A stretch of DNA of 64,000 nt from Gordonia lacunae (GCF_002149015.1 NZ_NGFO01000001.1:248001-312000); one strand, 5' to 3'; shown: positions 19,081-28,257, numbered from the stretch's first letter. Made by a program: numbers and translations. The notes: generated from the sequence alone by a model not told the origin.

Positions 19081-20403
19081 TCAGGCATCCCACCAGGGTC
19101 GTAGCGGTACCTGGTGGCCGCCGTCCTCGTCGAGCTTGGTGGCGAGCACGTGATGGAGCTGGATGATGTTGCGGTCGAAGCCGATCCGGCATCCGGCCAT
19201 GTAGAGACCCCAGAGCAGCGCGGTGCCCTCGCCGACCTCGGCCACCGCCTCGTCCCAGTGCTCGACGAGATTGATGTTCCAGTCGCGCAGCGTCATCGCG
19301 TAGTGCTCGCGGAAGTTCTCCTCGTGGATGACCTCCATGCCGCCGATGTCCTGGAGCTTCGAGATGATCTTGCCGGAGCCGGTGAGCTCGCCGTCGGGGA
19401 ACACGTAGCGGTCGATGAAGGAGCCCGCTTTGCTGCGGCTCGCGTTGTCGGGCCGGGTGATGCAGTGGTTGAGCAGCATGCCGCCGGGACGGAGCTTGTC
19501 GCGCATGAAGCCGAAGTAGGCGGGGTAGTTGTGGACGCCGATGTGCTCGGTGAGACCGATGGACGACACGGCGTCGAAGCCGCTTTCGGTGACGTCGCGG
19601 TAGTCGCTGTGCCGGACCTCGGCGAACTCGCCGAGGCCTTCGTCGGCGATCGCCTTCTGGGCCCACTGCGCCTGTTCGGCGGACAGCGTCGCCCCGATCG
19701 CGTGTACACCGCGTCGGGCGGCATAGCGGACCATTCCGCCCCAGCCGCAACCGATGTCGAGGAGGCGGTCGCCGGGCTTGAGGCGGAGCTTCTCGAAGAT
19801 GAGACGGTACTTGTTCTCCTGCGCGGCTTCCAGCGATGCGTCGCGTTCCGGGTAGACGGCGCACGTGTAGGTCATCGACGGTCCGAGTACCCACTCGTAG
19901 AACGTGTTCGAGACGTCGTAGTGGTAGTGGATGACCTCGGCATCGCGGGACTTGCTGTGCCGCAGTCCTTCCGCGAATCGACGCCAGCGCGGCACGGCCT
20001 CCTGTGGCGGCGGTGCGATCGGCTTGAAGTGCTCGATGCCCAGCGACCGTGCGATGTGCGCGAGCGCCAGCGGGGAGGGGCGGTGGAACTGCAGGTTGCT
20101 GGCGAGGGCCTTCAGTGCCGGGTACGGGTCGCCGGGGTGGGCGCCGATGAGTTCGAGATCGCCTGCGATGTAGGCCCGTGCCAGCCCGAGGTCGCCCGGC
20201 GCGGTCACCAGATACGTCGTCCCCCGCGGGGTCTTCAGGTCGAGGCCGTACTGGGCATCCGCGGGCCCGGCGCTGCTGCCGTCGTATGCGGTGATCCGGA
20301 TCGAGAGATTCCCGCCGAGGAGGGTCTCGAAGATCTCGGCGAGGGTCATCTTGCCGGCGTGTGAGTCGACACTCGACGGCGTGCTGTCCTTGAACGTGGT
20401 CAT
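19081..20403 (-). CDS. tmsB: SAM-dependent fatty acyl methyltransferase (TmsB/BfaB, UfaA1-like)
   Basis: 440 residues of the cyclopropane synthase/mycolate methyltransferase family. The N-terminal domain (1-140) is followed by YHYDVSNTFYEWVLGPSMTYTCAVY, the SAM site LLDIGCGWGG (about residue 210) and SIGLTEHIG. In actinomycetes the homologue adds a methylene at C10 of oleoyl phospholipid, which the partner flavoprotein reduces to 10-methylstearate (tuberculostearic acid). The start overlaps the flavoprotein stop as ATGA, so the order tmsA-tmsB is translationally coupled. The assignment rests on family recall plus this pairing; a plain cyclopropane synthase is the alternative. Confidence 0.83.
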   Translation of the reverse strand: MTTFKDSTPSSVDSHAGKMTLAEIFETLLGGNLSIRITAYDGSSAGPADAQYGLDLKTPRGTTYLVTAPGDLGLARAYIAGDLELIGAHPGDPYPALKALASNLQFHRPSPLALAHIARSLGIEHFKPIAPPPQEAVPRWRRFAEGLRHSKSRDAEVIHYHYDVSNTFYEWVLGPSMTYTCAVYPERDASLEAAQENKYRLIFEKLRLKPGDRLLDIGCGWGGMVRYAARRGVHAIGATLSAEQAQWAQKAIADEGLGEFAEVRHSDYRDVTESGFDAVSSIGLTEHIGVHNYPAYFGFMRDKLRPGGMLLNHCITRPDNASRSKAGSFIDRYVFPDGELTGSGKIISKLQDIGGMEVIHEENFREHYAMTLRDWNINLVEHWDEAVAEVGEGTALLWGLYMAGCRIGFDRNIIQLHHVLATKLDEDGGHQVPLRPWWDA

Positions 20404-21800
20404 TGGCGTTTCACCGCTTTCGCATAGAGGTCCAGCAGACGGCCGCGCGGGTCGTACCGCTTCTTGAGGAGCCGATAACTCTCTCCGCCGTAGAGTTCGT
20501 CGAACTCCTCCGGCGTGTAGAAACTCTCTGAGTACAGCGACTTGTGGCCGTCGAGTTCGGCGACCTTGCGTTCGATGATCTTGTTGGTGTGCCCGGGATC
20601 GCCCGGGGTGACCGGCACGGCCGACCAGAAGCCGACGTTGACGTAGGTGCGTTGCGGGGCAAGGGGATACAGCGGCCAGGGGCGCACCGGATCGGCGCCC
20701 GGGAGGGCCGGCTCGCGGAGGCGCAGTGGGCAGAGCCAGATCGGTTCGATCGGGATGTCGGTGAGGAACCACTCCACGTACTCGGCGGTCCGTTCGATGG
20801 GTACCTCGATGTCCTGCACGACCCGCTCGCCGGGGGGCAGCCCCTTGCGGGCGTTGAGCCGGTCGCCGATGTCGAATCGCTGGTCGAGTCCGATGAGCTT
20901 CCAGTAGAAACTGCTGCGCAGGTACCGCTTCGGCCACCAGCGCCGGATCTTCGGGTTCTGGGCGCCGAACGCGCGCGAGCACCAGAACCAGTCGGTGTCC
21001 CAACGCCAGAGGTAGTCGTGGATCGTGAGCCGATCGGTGGTCTTCTCTTGGATCGAGCGGTAGAAGACATCCATCCCGGTGTAGTCGCTGACCGGCCCGT
21101 TGTCGTCGGTCTGACGGCCGAGCGTCAGGTAGGACTCGTTGGCGGAGAACACGACTCCGTCGAGGTAGTCGACGGGTTCGCCGTCGTGCGTCTTGCTGGA
21201 GACGATCGTGTCCATGGCCGATTGAAGGTCGGTGATGGAGGTGAATCGGAGATGACGCAACGCCACATAGGGCTTCACCGGCTCCAGCTCGATGCGGAGG
21301 CGGACCGAATATCCCAGCGTGCCATACGAATTCGGGAATCCGTAGAAGAGGTCGGCGTGCTCATTGGTCGGCGTCGCCGTCAGGATCTCGCCGTCGCCGG
21401 TGAGAATGTCGATCTCCAGCACCGATTCGTGGGGCAGGCCCGAACGGAACGACGTGCTCTCGATACCGAGACCGGTGACCGCCCCGCCGAGCGTGATCGT
21501 CTTGAGCTGCGGGACGACCAGCGGCGCGAGGCCGTACGGCAGGGTGGCCGCGACGAGGTTCTCGTAGGTACACATCCCGGCGACATCAGCGGTCCGCGCC
21601 TCCGGGTCGACCGAGATGACGCGATCGAGCCCGGAGACGTCCAGTCCGGGATGTGGATTGGCGGCACGCTTGCGGAAGAGGTTGGACGTCTTCTTCGCAA
21701 GGCGCACGGTTGCGTGCGGCGGGATGGCACGATAACTGGCCAGAAGGTCGGACACCCCCTGGTCGAATGCCGCTCCCCCCATCTCCAGCCGGTTACTCAC
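20400..21800 (-). CDS. tmsA: FAD-binding oxidoreductase (TmsA/BfaA-like, DHCR24-like fold)
   Basis: 466 residues, VAO/PCMH-type flavoprotein. The FAD domain runs from about 30 to 210 with VISVDPEARTADVAGMCTYE, LVVPQLKTITLGGAVTGLGIES (FAD pyrophosphate loop) and YGTLGYSVRLRIEL. The C-terminal substrate domain is rich in Trp/Tyr. It is predicted to reduce the 10-methylene acyl chain made by TmsB, completing tuberculostearic acid. The GTG start is preceded by TAGGCT with exactly six bases between, a leaderless promoter for the operon. The divergent SRPBCC gene starts about 60 bases away. Confidence 0.83.
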   Translation of the reverse strand: MSNRLEMGGAAFDQGVSDLLASYRAIPPHATVRLAKKTSNLFRKRAANPHPGLDVSGLDRVISVDPEARTADVAGMCTYENLVAATLPYGLAPLVVPQLKTITLGGAVTGLGIESTSFRSGLPHESVLEIDILTGDGEILTATPTNEHADLFYGFPNSYGTLGYSVRLRIELEPVKPYVALRHLRFTSITDLQSAMDTIVSSKTHDGEPVDYLDGVVFSANESYLTLGRQTDDNGPVSDYTGMDVFYRSIQEKTTDRLTIHDYLWRWDTDWFWCSRAFGAQNPKIRRWWPKRYLRSSFYWKLIGLDQRFDIGDRLNARKGLPPGERVVQDIEVPIERTAEYVEWFLTDIPIEPIWLCPLRLREPALPGADPVRPWPLYPLAPQRTYVNVGFWSAVPVTPGDPGHTNKIIERKVAELDGHKSLYSESFYTPEEFDELYGGESYRLLKKRYDPRGRLLDLYAKAVKRQ

Positions 21801-21806
21801 CCGGAT

Positions 21807-21812
21807 AGCCTA
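21807..21812 (-). promoter_or_regulatory. -10 hexamer (TAGGCT) of tmsAB
   Basis: Minus-strand TAGGCT, six bases before the tmsA GTG, no Shine-Dalgarno between. Confidence 0.5.
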
Positions 21813-21863
21813 GGACTTGATCAGTTCGCCCGCCAATCGTTTCGTACTGAGGAGTGTCCAATC

Positions 21864-22301
21864 GTGGGTCAGGTTTCCGCATCGCAGTCGCTCGACATCG
21901 CCGCCGCCCCGGACGCTGTGGTCGGAGCGCTCGCCGATTACAACGACGTACGCCCGGCGATCCTCCCGGAGCAGTACCGCGACTACAAGGTGATCAGCGG
22001 CGGCAACGGCGACGGCACCGTCGTGCACTGGATTCTGCAGGCGACGTCGAAGCGGCAGCGCGACGTGCAGGCGACCGTCAGCGTCACCCCGGACACCGTC
22101 ACCGAGCGCGACGCCAATTCGACGATGGTGACCACCTACACCGTCGCTCCGTCGGGAAGCGGTTCGCGCGTCACGACCACCACCACGTGGCAGGGTGCGG
22201 GCGGCATCGGCGGATTCTTCGAGAAGACATTTGCGCCGAAGGGTCTCAATCGAATTCAGGCCGAGGTGCTCGGCAACCTGAAGAAGCGCCTCGAGAGCTG
22301 A
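21864..22301 (+). CDS. SRPBCC family protein (polyketide cyclase/START-like)
   Basis: 145 residues from a GTG with GAGGAG upstream. One helix-grip fold domain: an N-terminal beta strand (SASQSLDIAAAPDAVVGALADYNDVRPAI), several short strands, and a C-terminal amphipathic helix (LNRIQAEVLGNLKKRL). Such domains bind hydrophobic ligands. It is divergent from tmsAB; in M. tuberculosis an SRPBCC gene (Rv3718c) is also next to this pair, which suggests a lipid-related role. That link is inference. Confidence 0.78.
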   Translation: MGQVSASQSLDIAAAPDAVVGALADYNDVRPAILPEQYRDYKVISGGNGDGTVVHWILQATSKRQRDVQATVSVTPDTVTERDANSTMVTTYTVAPSGSGSRVTTTTTWQGAGGIGGFFEKTFAPKGLNRIQAEVLGNLKKRLES

Positions 22302-22355
22302 CGACCGGCGAGCGAGTCGGCGGCGTCGGATGATCGGCTCCGTCGGAGGTGCCCG

Positions 22356-23318
22356 ATGACCGGGCCGGGGCCGGCCGGTCCCGCTCGGCGCCGCCGTGGC
22401 CGGGCGCGGCCGTCGCCGTTGCCCATTCGCGACGGCGTCGACGCCACGCGCGTGGTGGTGCGAGCGGGGCCGGAACTGACGGTGGGACAGGCTCTGCTGG
22501 CAATGCCCGGTCTGGCGGGCCTGACGGCCGACAACCTGCGTCGACGAGCCTCCGCCGGCGAGGTCGTCGATGCGGACGGCCACCCGGTGGATCTCGATTC
22601 GCCGTCGCGCCGCAACATCTCGCTCTACCTCTACCGCGACCTCGACGACGAGGTGCCGGTCCCGTTCGACCTACCGGTGCTCTATCGCGACGAGAACATC
22701 GTCGTGGTGGACAAACCGCACTTCCTCGCCACCATGCCCCGCGGTCGGCACGTGACCGAGACCGCGCTGGTCCGGTTGCGGCGGGAGCTGGGCTCCGACA
22801 CGGTGTCGCCGGCGCATCGGTTGGACCGGCTCACCGCCGGAGTGCTGCTGTTCACGCTGCGGCCCGAGGTGCGGGCGGCCTATCAGAATCTGTTCGCATC
22901 CCGGACCGCGCGCAAGGAGTACCTCGCGCTCGCGCCCGCCGACGAGACGCTCACCACCACCGTGACCGTGCAGGATCGGATCGAGAAGACCGCGGGCGAC
23001 CTCCGCGCGCTCGTCGTCGACGGACCCGTCAACGCCATCAGCGACATCACCCTCGTCGACGGCGCGGGACCCCACGGCGTCTACCGGCTGGTGCCGCACA
23101 CCGGCCGGACGCATCAGCTCCGCTTGCACATGGCATCACTGGGTGTGCCCATCGTCGACGATCCGCTGTACCCCGAGGTGCGCCCGGAACTGGCGGCGCG
23201 CCCCGACCGCGCGGACTTCTCGAGGCCGTTGCGCCTGGTGGCGCGGGTACTGGAGTTCACCGACCCGCTGACCGGTGAACACCGGAGATTCGAGAGCCTG
23301 CGGTCGGTGTCGGGGTAG
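22356..23318 (+). CDS. RluA-family RNA pseudouridine synthase
   Basis: 320 residues. Isomerises uridine in rRNA or tRNA. The catalytic Asp lies in HRLDRLTAGVLLF near residue 155. VLYRDENIVVVDKPHFLATMP, YLALAP and the C-terminal GRTHQLRLHMASLGVPIVDDPLYP motif are all typical. An arginine-rich start (1-25) and an S4-like segment (35-90) precede the catalytic domain. The exact RNA position is not deducible. GGAGGTG precedes the ATG. Confidence 0.9.
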   Translation: MTGPGPAGPARRRRGRARPSPLPIRDGVDATRVVVRAGPELTVGQALLAMPGLAGLTADNLRRRASAGEVVDADGHPVDLDSPSRRNISLYLYRDLDDEVPVPFDLPVLYRDENIVVVDKPHFLATMPRGRHVTETALVRLRRELGSDTVSPAHRLDRLTAGVLLFTLRPEVRAAYQNLFASRTARKEYLALAPADETLTTTVTVQDRIEKTAGDLRALVVDGPVNAISDITLVDGAGPHGVYRLVPHTGRTHQLRLHMASLGVPIVDDPLYPEVRPELAARPDRADFSRPLRLVARVLEFTDPLTGEHRRFESLRSVSG

Positions 23319-23330
23319 GACACCACGATC

Positions 23331-23336
23331 TACGCT
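23331..23336 (+). promoter_or_regulatory. -10 hexamer (TACGCT)
   Basis: Six bases before the ATG at 23343; leaderless arrangement. Confidence 0.45.
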
Positions 23337-23342
23337 GGCCAC

Positions 23343-23672
23343 ATGACCATCCGAGCGTCCTACGAGCGGCATCCCGACCTGGGTTGCGAGGCCGTGGTCT
23401 TCATCGACGACGAGTCGCTGGCGTGTTTCCAGATCCAACGCGATCTCGTCGGCGGACCGCGCGCCGACGAGTACTGCGTCACGACCGGGGCGAGTGCCCC
23501 GATCTACGGCGCGATCACGCAGTGGCGCCGGGTCGACGACCGCTTCGAGTTCGCGCTGACCGCGCGAGCGGGCCGACTGTTCGGCGACGAGGTCTTGTCC
23601 TTCGAGGTCGCGGCCGTCGAGGAGTCGACCGTCGACGACATCGCCGCGCATGTCGATCGGTTGCTGCGCTGA
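23343..23672 (+). CDS. small conserved-looking protein of unknown function
   Basis: 109 residues, no signal peptide or membrane helix. The order of strands, with [15 protein letters not shown] followed by a [10 protein letters not shown] strand, an acidic DEVLSFEV strand and a terminal helix ([12 protein letters not shown]), resembles Imm10-type immunity proteins. The match is by eye and weak, and no toxin gene is adjacent. The gene sits between the pseudouridine synthase and ebfC. Confidence 0.6.
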   Translation: MTIRASYERHPDLGCEAVVFIDDESLACFQIQRDLVGGPRADEYCVTTGASAPIYGAITQWRRVDDRFEFALTARAGRLFGDEVLSFEVAAVEESTVDDIAAHVDRLLR

Positions 23673-23681
23673 CGCTGCGAC

Positions 23682-23687
23682 TACCCT
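23682..23687 (+). promoter_or_regulatory. -10 hexamer (TACCCT) of ebfC
   Basis: Seven bases before the GTG at 23695; no ribosome-binding site in between. Confidence 0.4.
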
Positions 23688-23694
23688 GGGCCGG

Positions 23695-24066
23695 GTGACG
23701 CAACCATTCGATCCCAGCGCGTTGTTCGGCGGCGGTCAGGGCGGGGAGAACCCGATGGCCGGACTGTTGGCGCAAGCGCAGCAGATGCAGGAGAAACTCC
23801 TGTCCGCGCAGAACGAGATCGCGGCGGCCGAGGTGGTCGGCAGTGCGGGCAACGGACTCGTCACCGTGACCGGGAACGGCACCGGGGAGGTGACCGCGGT
23901 GTCGATCGACCCGAAGGTCGTCGATCCCGACGACGTGGAAACCCTGCAGGATCTGCTGCTCGGGGCGCTCGCCGACCTGTCGGAGAAGCGTGAGCAGCTG
24001 GCCAGCGAGAAGATGGGCCCGCTGGCCGGAGGTCTCGGCGGCGGCCTCCCCGGACTCGGCGGCTGA
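23695..24066 (+). CDS. ebfC: YbaB/EbfC family nucleoid-associated protein
   Basis: 123 residues from GTG. The central helix [49 protein letters not shown] is typical of YbaB: a long amphipathic helix, then a short beta sheet. Members are DNA-binding dimers. The N-terminal [13 protein letters not shown] and the glycine-rich C-terminal tail are disordered. Located just before recR, the arrangement found in most bacteria. Confidence 0.9.
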   Translation: MTQPFDPSALFGGGQGGENPMAGLLAQAQQMQEKLLSAQNEIAAAEVVGSAGNGLVTVTGNGTGEVTAVSIDPKVVDPDDVETLQDLLLGALADLSEKREQLASEKMGPLAGGLGGGLPGLGG

Positions 24067-24138
24067 GCACTTCCCACCCGCGCACGCACGACGCCGAACG
24101 ACGAGTAGAAACCCCGGACACCGTGGACGCAGAACACC

Positions 24139-24750
24139 ATGTATGAGGGACCGATCCAGGACCTGATCGACCAGCTGGCGAAACAGCCGGGGCTCGGTCC
24201 GAAGGGTGCGCAGCGGATCGCTTTCCACCTGCTGGCCGGGGAGAAATCCGACATCGATCGCCTCATCGCCGCGCTCGGGCGGGTTCGCGACGACGTCGTG
24301 TTCTGCGCCGAGTGCGGGAACGTGTCGGCGAATCGCCTCTGCCGGATCTGCTCGGACTCGCGACGCGACGCCAGCAAGATCTGCGTCGTCGAGGAACCCA
24401 AGGACGTGCACGCGATCGAACGGACCAAGGAGTTCACCGGGCGCTATCACGTGCTCGGGGGTGCTCTGGACCCGTTGTCGGGGATCGGCCCCGACCAGTT
24501 GCGGATACGCGAACTGTTGCGGCGGCTGGCCAATCAGGAGGACGGCGTCGACGTGTCCGAGGTGATCGTCGCCACCGACCCGAACACCGAGGGCGAAGCC
24601 ACCGCGACCTACCTCCAGCGCATGCTCAAGGACTTCCCCGGTCTGTCGGTCACCCGACTCGCGTCGGGGTTGCCGATGGGCGGCGACCTCGAATTCGCCG
24701 ACGAGCTCACCCTCGGTCGTGCCCTGTCCGGTCGACGCATCCTGGCGTGA
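24139..24750 (+). CDS. recR: recombination protein RecR
   Basis: 203 residues. Loads RecA with RecF/RecO at gapped DNA. Helix-hairpin-helix region [20 protein letters not shown] (15-35), zinc finger [16 protein letters not shown] (about 56-71), the Toprim domain beginning [14 protein letters not shown], and the C-terminal [15 protein letters not shown] motif are all present. Full length for the family. Confidence 0.96.
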   Translation: MYEGPIQDLIDQLAKQPGLGPKGAQRIAFHLLAGEKSDIDRLIAALGRVRDDVVFCAECGNVSANRLCRICSDSRRDASKICVVEEPKDVHAIERTKEFTGRYHVLGGALDPLSGIGPDQLRIRELLRRLANQEDGVDVSEVIVATDPNTEGEATATYLQRMLKDFPGLSVTRLASGLPMGGDLEFADELTLGRALSGRRILA

Positions 24751-24797
24751 GGTCCGGCCCCTCTACCCGGCCCCTCGTACCCGGCAAACCGGACGGC

Positions 24798-24803
24798 TAC
24801 TGT
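24798..24803 (+). promoter_or_regulatory. -10 hexamer (TACTGT)
   Basis: Six bases before the GTG at 24810 of the secreted hydrolase; leaderless arrangement. Confidence 0.45.
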
Positions 24804-24809
24804 CAGGTG

Positions 24810-26438
24810 GTGATCTCGCGTAATCGGTGGCGTCGTCGAATTCGGGGTGTGGCAGCGGGCTTGACCGTGGTGGTCGTCGCCGGGCTGGTGAGCGCGGGTC
24901 AGCTCGCGGGGACGCCCGCGGCGTCGGCGGCGCCCGCGCTCGACTGGGAAGCATGTCCCGCGGTCCACGGTGTCCCGGCGAGTGTCCGATGCGCGACGGT
25001 CGAGGTGCCGCTCGACTACCGCAAGCCGCAGGGGAAGACGATCGAGATCGGCGTCAGCCGGATGCAGGCGCGTGACCAATCCCGCCGACGCGGTGTCGTG
25101 ATGGGCAACCCCGGGGGGCCGGGTGGCGACGGCATCGCGATGTTCAGTCAGGTACCCCCACCCGCGGCGATGCTCGACGAATGGGACCTGGTGGCCGTGC
25201 AGCCCCGCGGTCTGGTGTCGGGCACCCCGCTGCGCTGCGAGCCGATCACCGGCGACGAACCCGAACTGATGACGGCGCTCGGCAAGGTGAACCGCGACCG
25301 CTGTGAGGCCCGGACACCGGGCCTGGGGGCGTCGCTCACCACGGAGAACACGGCCCGGGACATGGAGGTCGTCCGCGGTCTGCTCGGCGAGTCCAAGGTC
25401 AGCCTCTACGGCATCTCCTACGGCACCTTGTTGATGTCGACGTATGCGACGCTGTTCCCTCAGCGGGTCGACCGTATGGTCCTCGATTCCGGTTTCGACC
25501 CCGGTCTCGTGTGGAACACCCTTCTCTCCGCACAGACGCCCGGCTACAAGGCCCGGGTGCACGCGATGATGGCGTGGATCGCACGCCACGATCGGATCTA
25601 CGGGCTCGGAAAGACTCCGCTGGCCGTGTACCGGAAGTGGAGTGACCGGGTCAGTGCCGAGGCGGGCGTCCCGCCGTCGCTCCTGGCGCCGCCTGCCCAG
25701 GTGGGCGACGTGCCCCCGGGGCTGCGGGCGGTCGCCCAGCAGTACATCGCCGGCACCGACCTCACCGCCGATGCGCGGGCGCGGTTCGAGAACCTGATGC
25801 TCACCTTGCTCAGGCCCGGCTCGCTGCAATTGACGTCACAGCTACTGGTGCTCACCCGCGCCTTCGCGCCGGATCGGAACTCGTGGCCACTGGTCGCACA
25901 GATGACCGCGAAGCCCGGCCGTAAGCTGCCCACCCCGGCGCCCGCGGTCCTCGAAGCCGCGCAGGTCTCCCAGGACATGCAGGCAGCGGTCCTGTGCAAC
26001 GAGAACCGGGCGCCCGCACGGCCGTCGCTCGGCTTCCAGGCGTTCGTCGCGAACTACGTCACCGGGGACCCCTTCGAGGCGCCCGGGCTCGCCTACGAGT
26101 CCGGACTCGCCTGCGCCGGCGCACCGGCCCTGGCCCGACCGATCGAGATCCGCAATCGCGGGCTGGCGGTGACGCCGTTGCAGATCCAGAGCGTCGGTGA
26201 CCCGCAGACGCCGTACCGCGGCGCACTGAGGATGCGTTCACTGATGCGCAGCCACCTCATCACCGTCGGGGGCGGCGACCACGCGCAACTCGGCCGGGCC
26301 AACAAGCCGCTCGAGAACGCCATCGTCGAGTACCTCCGCACCGGGCGGACCGCCGTGCAGCGCGTTCCCGAAGCGCCCATCACGGCGCCGCTGACGCAGC
26401 TGCCGCCGGCGTTCGCGGCCGGCACGGCCGGACGGTGA
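24810..26438 (+). CDS. secreted alpha/beta hydrolase (TAP-like, tripeptidyl aminopeptidase family)
   Basis: 542 residues. A twin-basic N terminus (RNRWRRRIRG) with a hydrophobic leader ending in ASAAPA is a Sec-type signal peptide. GNPGGPGGDGI supplies the oxyanion loop, YGISYGTLL the nucleophilic Ser near residue 200, and VGDPQTPYRGA plus GGGDHAQL the acid and base of the triad. Family members cleave N-terminal tripeptides or ester bonds outside the cell. The GTG is one of two adjacent GTGs, the second chosen by the promoter spacing. It ends by overlapping the kinase gene (GTGA). Confidence 0.85.
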   Translation: MISRNRWRRRIRGVAAGLTVVVVAGLVSAGQLAGTPAASAAPALDWEACPAVHGVPASVRCATVEVPLDYRKPQGKTIEIGVSRMQARDQSRRRGVVMGNPGGPGGDGIAMFSQVPPPAAMLDEWDLVAVQPRGLVSGTPLRCEPITGDEPELMTALGKVNRDRCEARTPGLGASLTTENTARDMEVVRGLLGESKVSLYGISYGTLLMSTYATLFPQRVDRMVLDSGFDPGLVWNTLLSAQTPGYKARVHAMMAWIARHDRIYGLGKTPLAVYRKWSDRVSAEAGVPPSLLAPPAQVGDVPPGLRAVAQQYIAGTDLTADARARFENLMLTLLRPGSLQLTSQLLVLTRAFAPDRNSWPLVAQMTAKPGRKLPTPAPAVLEAAQVSQDMQAAVLCNENRAPARPSLGFQAFVANYVTGDPFEAPGLAYESGLACAGAPALARPIEIRNRGLAVTPLQIQSVGDPQTPYRGALRMRSLMRSHLITVGGGDHAQLGRANKPLENAIVEYLRTGRTAVQRVPEAPITAPLTQLPPAFAAGTAGR

Positions 26439-26995
26439 CCCATTCTGATCTGGTGAACCCCAGGACCCGCGCTCGGATCACCGAACTGGCCGATCGCCTC
26501 GATGCGGGCATCGTCGCCGTCGACGGGCCGTCCGGAGCGGGGAAGTCCACGATCGCCGACCTCCTGGTCGCGGACCTGCGAGCCCGTGGGGTCGGCGTGA
26601 CCCTGGTCCGCACCGACGACTTCGCGACGTGGGACGACCCCGTCGCCTGGTGGCCGGAGCTGGAAGCCGATGTGCTGCATCCCTTCACACGACGCCGCGA
26701 CTACCGGTACCGGCCACGCGTGTGGCAGGACGGCGTCCCGACACCCGGCCCGCGCGTGTGGATCGAGTGGCAGCCCCTGCTCATCATCGAAGGGGTGTCC
26801 TCGGCGCGGCGGCGGATCGCCGACCGCCTGTCCCACGCGCTGTGGCTCGACGGCGGGACATCCGACGAACGGCTCGAGCGGACGGTCGCCCGTGACGGGG
26901 AGGGCGCGCGGGCACATCTCGAGGCCTGGCAGCAATTCGAGCGTGGCTGGTTCGGCGTGGATCGCACGCGGGAACGGTGCGTCGTCCTCGACTGA
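26435..26995 (+). CDS. P-loop kinase, uridine-kinase-like
   Basis: 186 residues. Walker A is GPSGAGKST near residue 32; RTDDFATWDDP is the acidic substrate loop found in uridine/pantothenate kinases; LLIIEGVSSARR is the Walker-B/lid region. Predicted to phosphorylate a small molecule with ATP; the substrate is unknown. The start codon lies within the stop of the hydrolase gene, so the two are co-translated, though no functional link is obvious. Confidence 0.8.
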   Translation: MTHSDLVNPRTRARITELADRLDAGIVAVDGPSGAGKSTIADLLVADLRARGVGVTLVRTDDFATWDDPVAWWPELEADVLHPFTRRRDYRYRPRVWQDGVPTPGPRVWIEWQPLLIIEGVSSARRRIADRLSHALWLDGGTSDERLERTVARDGEGARAHLEAWQQFERGWFGVDRTRERCVVLD

Positions 26996-27173
26996 CAACC
27001 TCCTCCGATTCACGATTGCACATCGGCGATCACTTATGGTGTAGTTTCTATCTGGTGGCGGCGTCGTCGCCGGTAGTCGGACATCTCGCGAGGGGCGCGG
27101 CGACGCTCCGAGCAGAGCATGCGTCGTATCGACGACGCCAGATGGTCCGCGTTGTTCTCGGGACGGGGGAAGA

Positions 27174-27473
27174 GTGCATCAACGAGTGATTCGAGCGTGC
27201 GTCACGTCGGCAGCGGTCGGTGTGGCGGTCGGACTGGCCCTGCATCCCGGGGCCGGAGCTGCGTCGGCAATTCCCATGGTCGTCTGCGCCGGAGCGGTCT
27301 GTACCAATCACGGGGACACCGTGGGGATCGGTTACGGAAACTACCGCTGCCCGAACGGATTCGCGTATCCCTCGATCGCCATCGTGCCGCCCCATTCGAC
27401 GATGCCGGTCATCCCGGCCAATTGCGGCCCCGGGCCGCTTCTCTACTCATCGGACCAAGGAGAAACTCTGTGA
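27174..27473 (+). CDS. small secreted cysteine-containing protein
   Basis: 99 residues from GTG. Signal peptide to about residue 32 (VTSAAVGVAVGLALHPGAGAASA). The mature part, roughly 67 residues, has four cysteines (VVCAGAVC, YRCPNG, ANCGPG), enough for two disulfides, and many glycines and prolines. No family was recognised. It overlaps the protease gene downstream by GTGA. A pro-domain acting in trans, an inhibitor or a substrate of that protease are open possibilities. The upstream 170 bases are less GC-rich and probably hold the promoter. Confidence 0.7.
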   Translation: MHQRVIRACVTSAAVGVAVGLALHPGAGAASAIPMVVCAGAVCTNHGDTVGIGYGNYRCPNGFAYPSIAIVPPHSTMPVIPANCGPGPLLYSSDQGETL

Positions 27474-28114
27474 AGCGATGGCGTCTGCTGGGTGTGCTCG
27501 TTGCCGCGACGGGACTGGCGGCGGTAGGGGTCCCGGCCGCCACTGCCGATGCTGCGACGACGACGGTCCGATCCGGTATGAAGATCACCGTTGACGAGAC
27601 GATTGTCACCTCGACCAGTTGCACTCTCGGCGCGGTCATTTCGACGTCCAAGGCGTTGACCGCCGGGCATTGTGGGAACGTCGGCCAGGTCGTCTACAGC
27701 GCGAGTGGCGCCCGGGTCGGGACGATCACCGCGAACCGGATCACCCGGCAGCTCGACATCGCGGTGATCACCCTCGCCCCGCGGGTGGCGTCGCAGCAGG
27801 ATGCCATCGACTGGGACGCATCGTTCTGGCGTGGCCAGGCCGTCTCCAAGGCCGGTATCACGACCGGCTACGGACAAGGCGTCATCACCGAGCCGCGTCC
27901 GGTATTGCGACGCGCGTACGGATTCTCTTTGGCCCCACCGTTCGTGAACCAACACGCGACCTACTCGGTGGACACGACGCTTCGCTCGGAAGCCGGTGAC
28001 AGCGGTGCCGGCGTGCGCGACGGACGTGGGCGCGTCGTCGGAATCCTGTCGTCCGGCGACGAGAGGTCGACGGCGATCGCGCCGGTGTCGAAGCTGCCTC
28101 GCGATCTGCGTTAG
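27470..28114 (+). CDS. secreted trypsin-like serine protease (S1 family)
   Basis: 214 residues from GTG with AAGGAGA upstream. Signal peptide to about residue 29 (PAATADA). Chymotrypsin-fold triad: His in LTAGHCG, Asp in QLDIAVITL, Ser in AGDSGAGV. The Cys pair around the His (SCTLG...GHCG) forms the usual disulfide. The mature enzyme is short, like streptogrisin/alpha-lytic relatives, but no long N-terminal pro-region is present; the coupled gene upstream might supply that role. The substrate is unknown. Confidence 0.86.
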   Translation: MKRWRLLGVLVAATGLAAVGVPAATADAATTTVRSGMKITVDETIVTSTSCTLGAVISTSKALTAGHCGNVGQVVYSASGARVGTITANRITRQLDIAVITLAPRVASQQDAIDWDASFWRGQAVSKAGITTGYGQGVITEPRPVLRRAYGFSLAPPFVNQHATYSVDTTLRSEAGDSGAGVRDGRGRVVGILSSGDERSTAIAPVSKLPRDLR

Positions 28115-28257
28115 CGCGCACCGAGGGGCGTGGGTCCACCGTCCTTGCCGACGCCGGTGACACCCGTGTCTTGCCGCCCGCACGAGGATGTGTCATGGTG
28201 CATTAACACTTTACGGTCGCGCACGATCGTGGGTGTGGGGTCGGGGGCCTCTCACAG

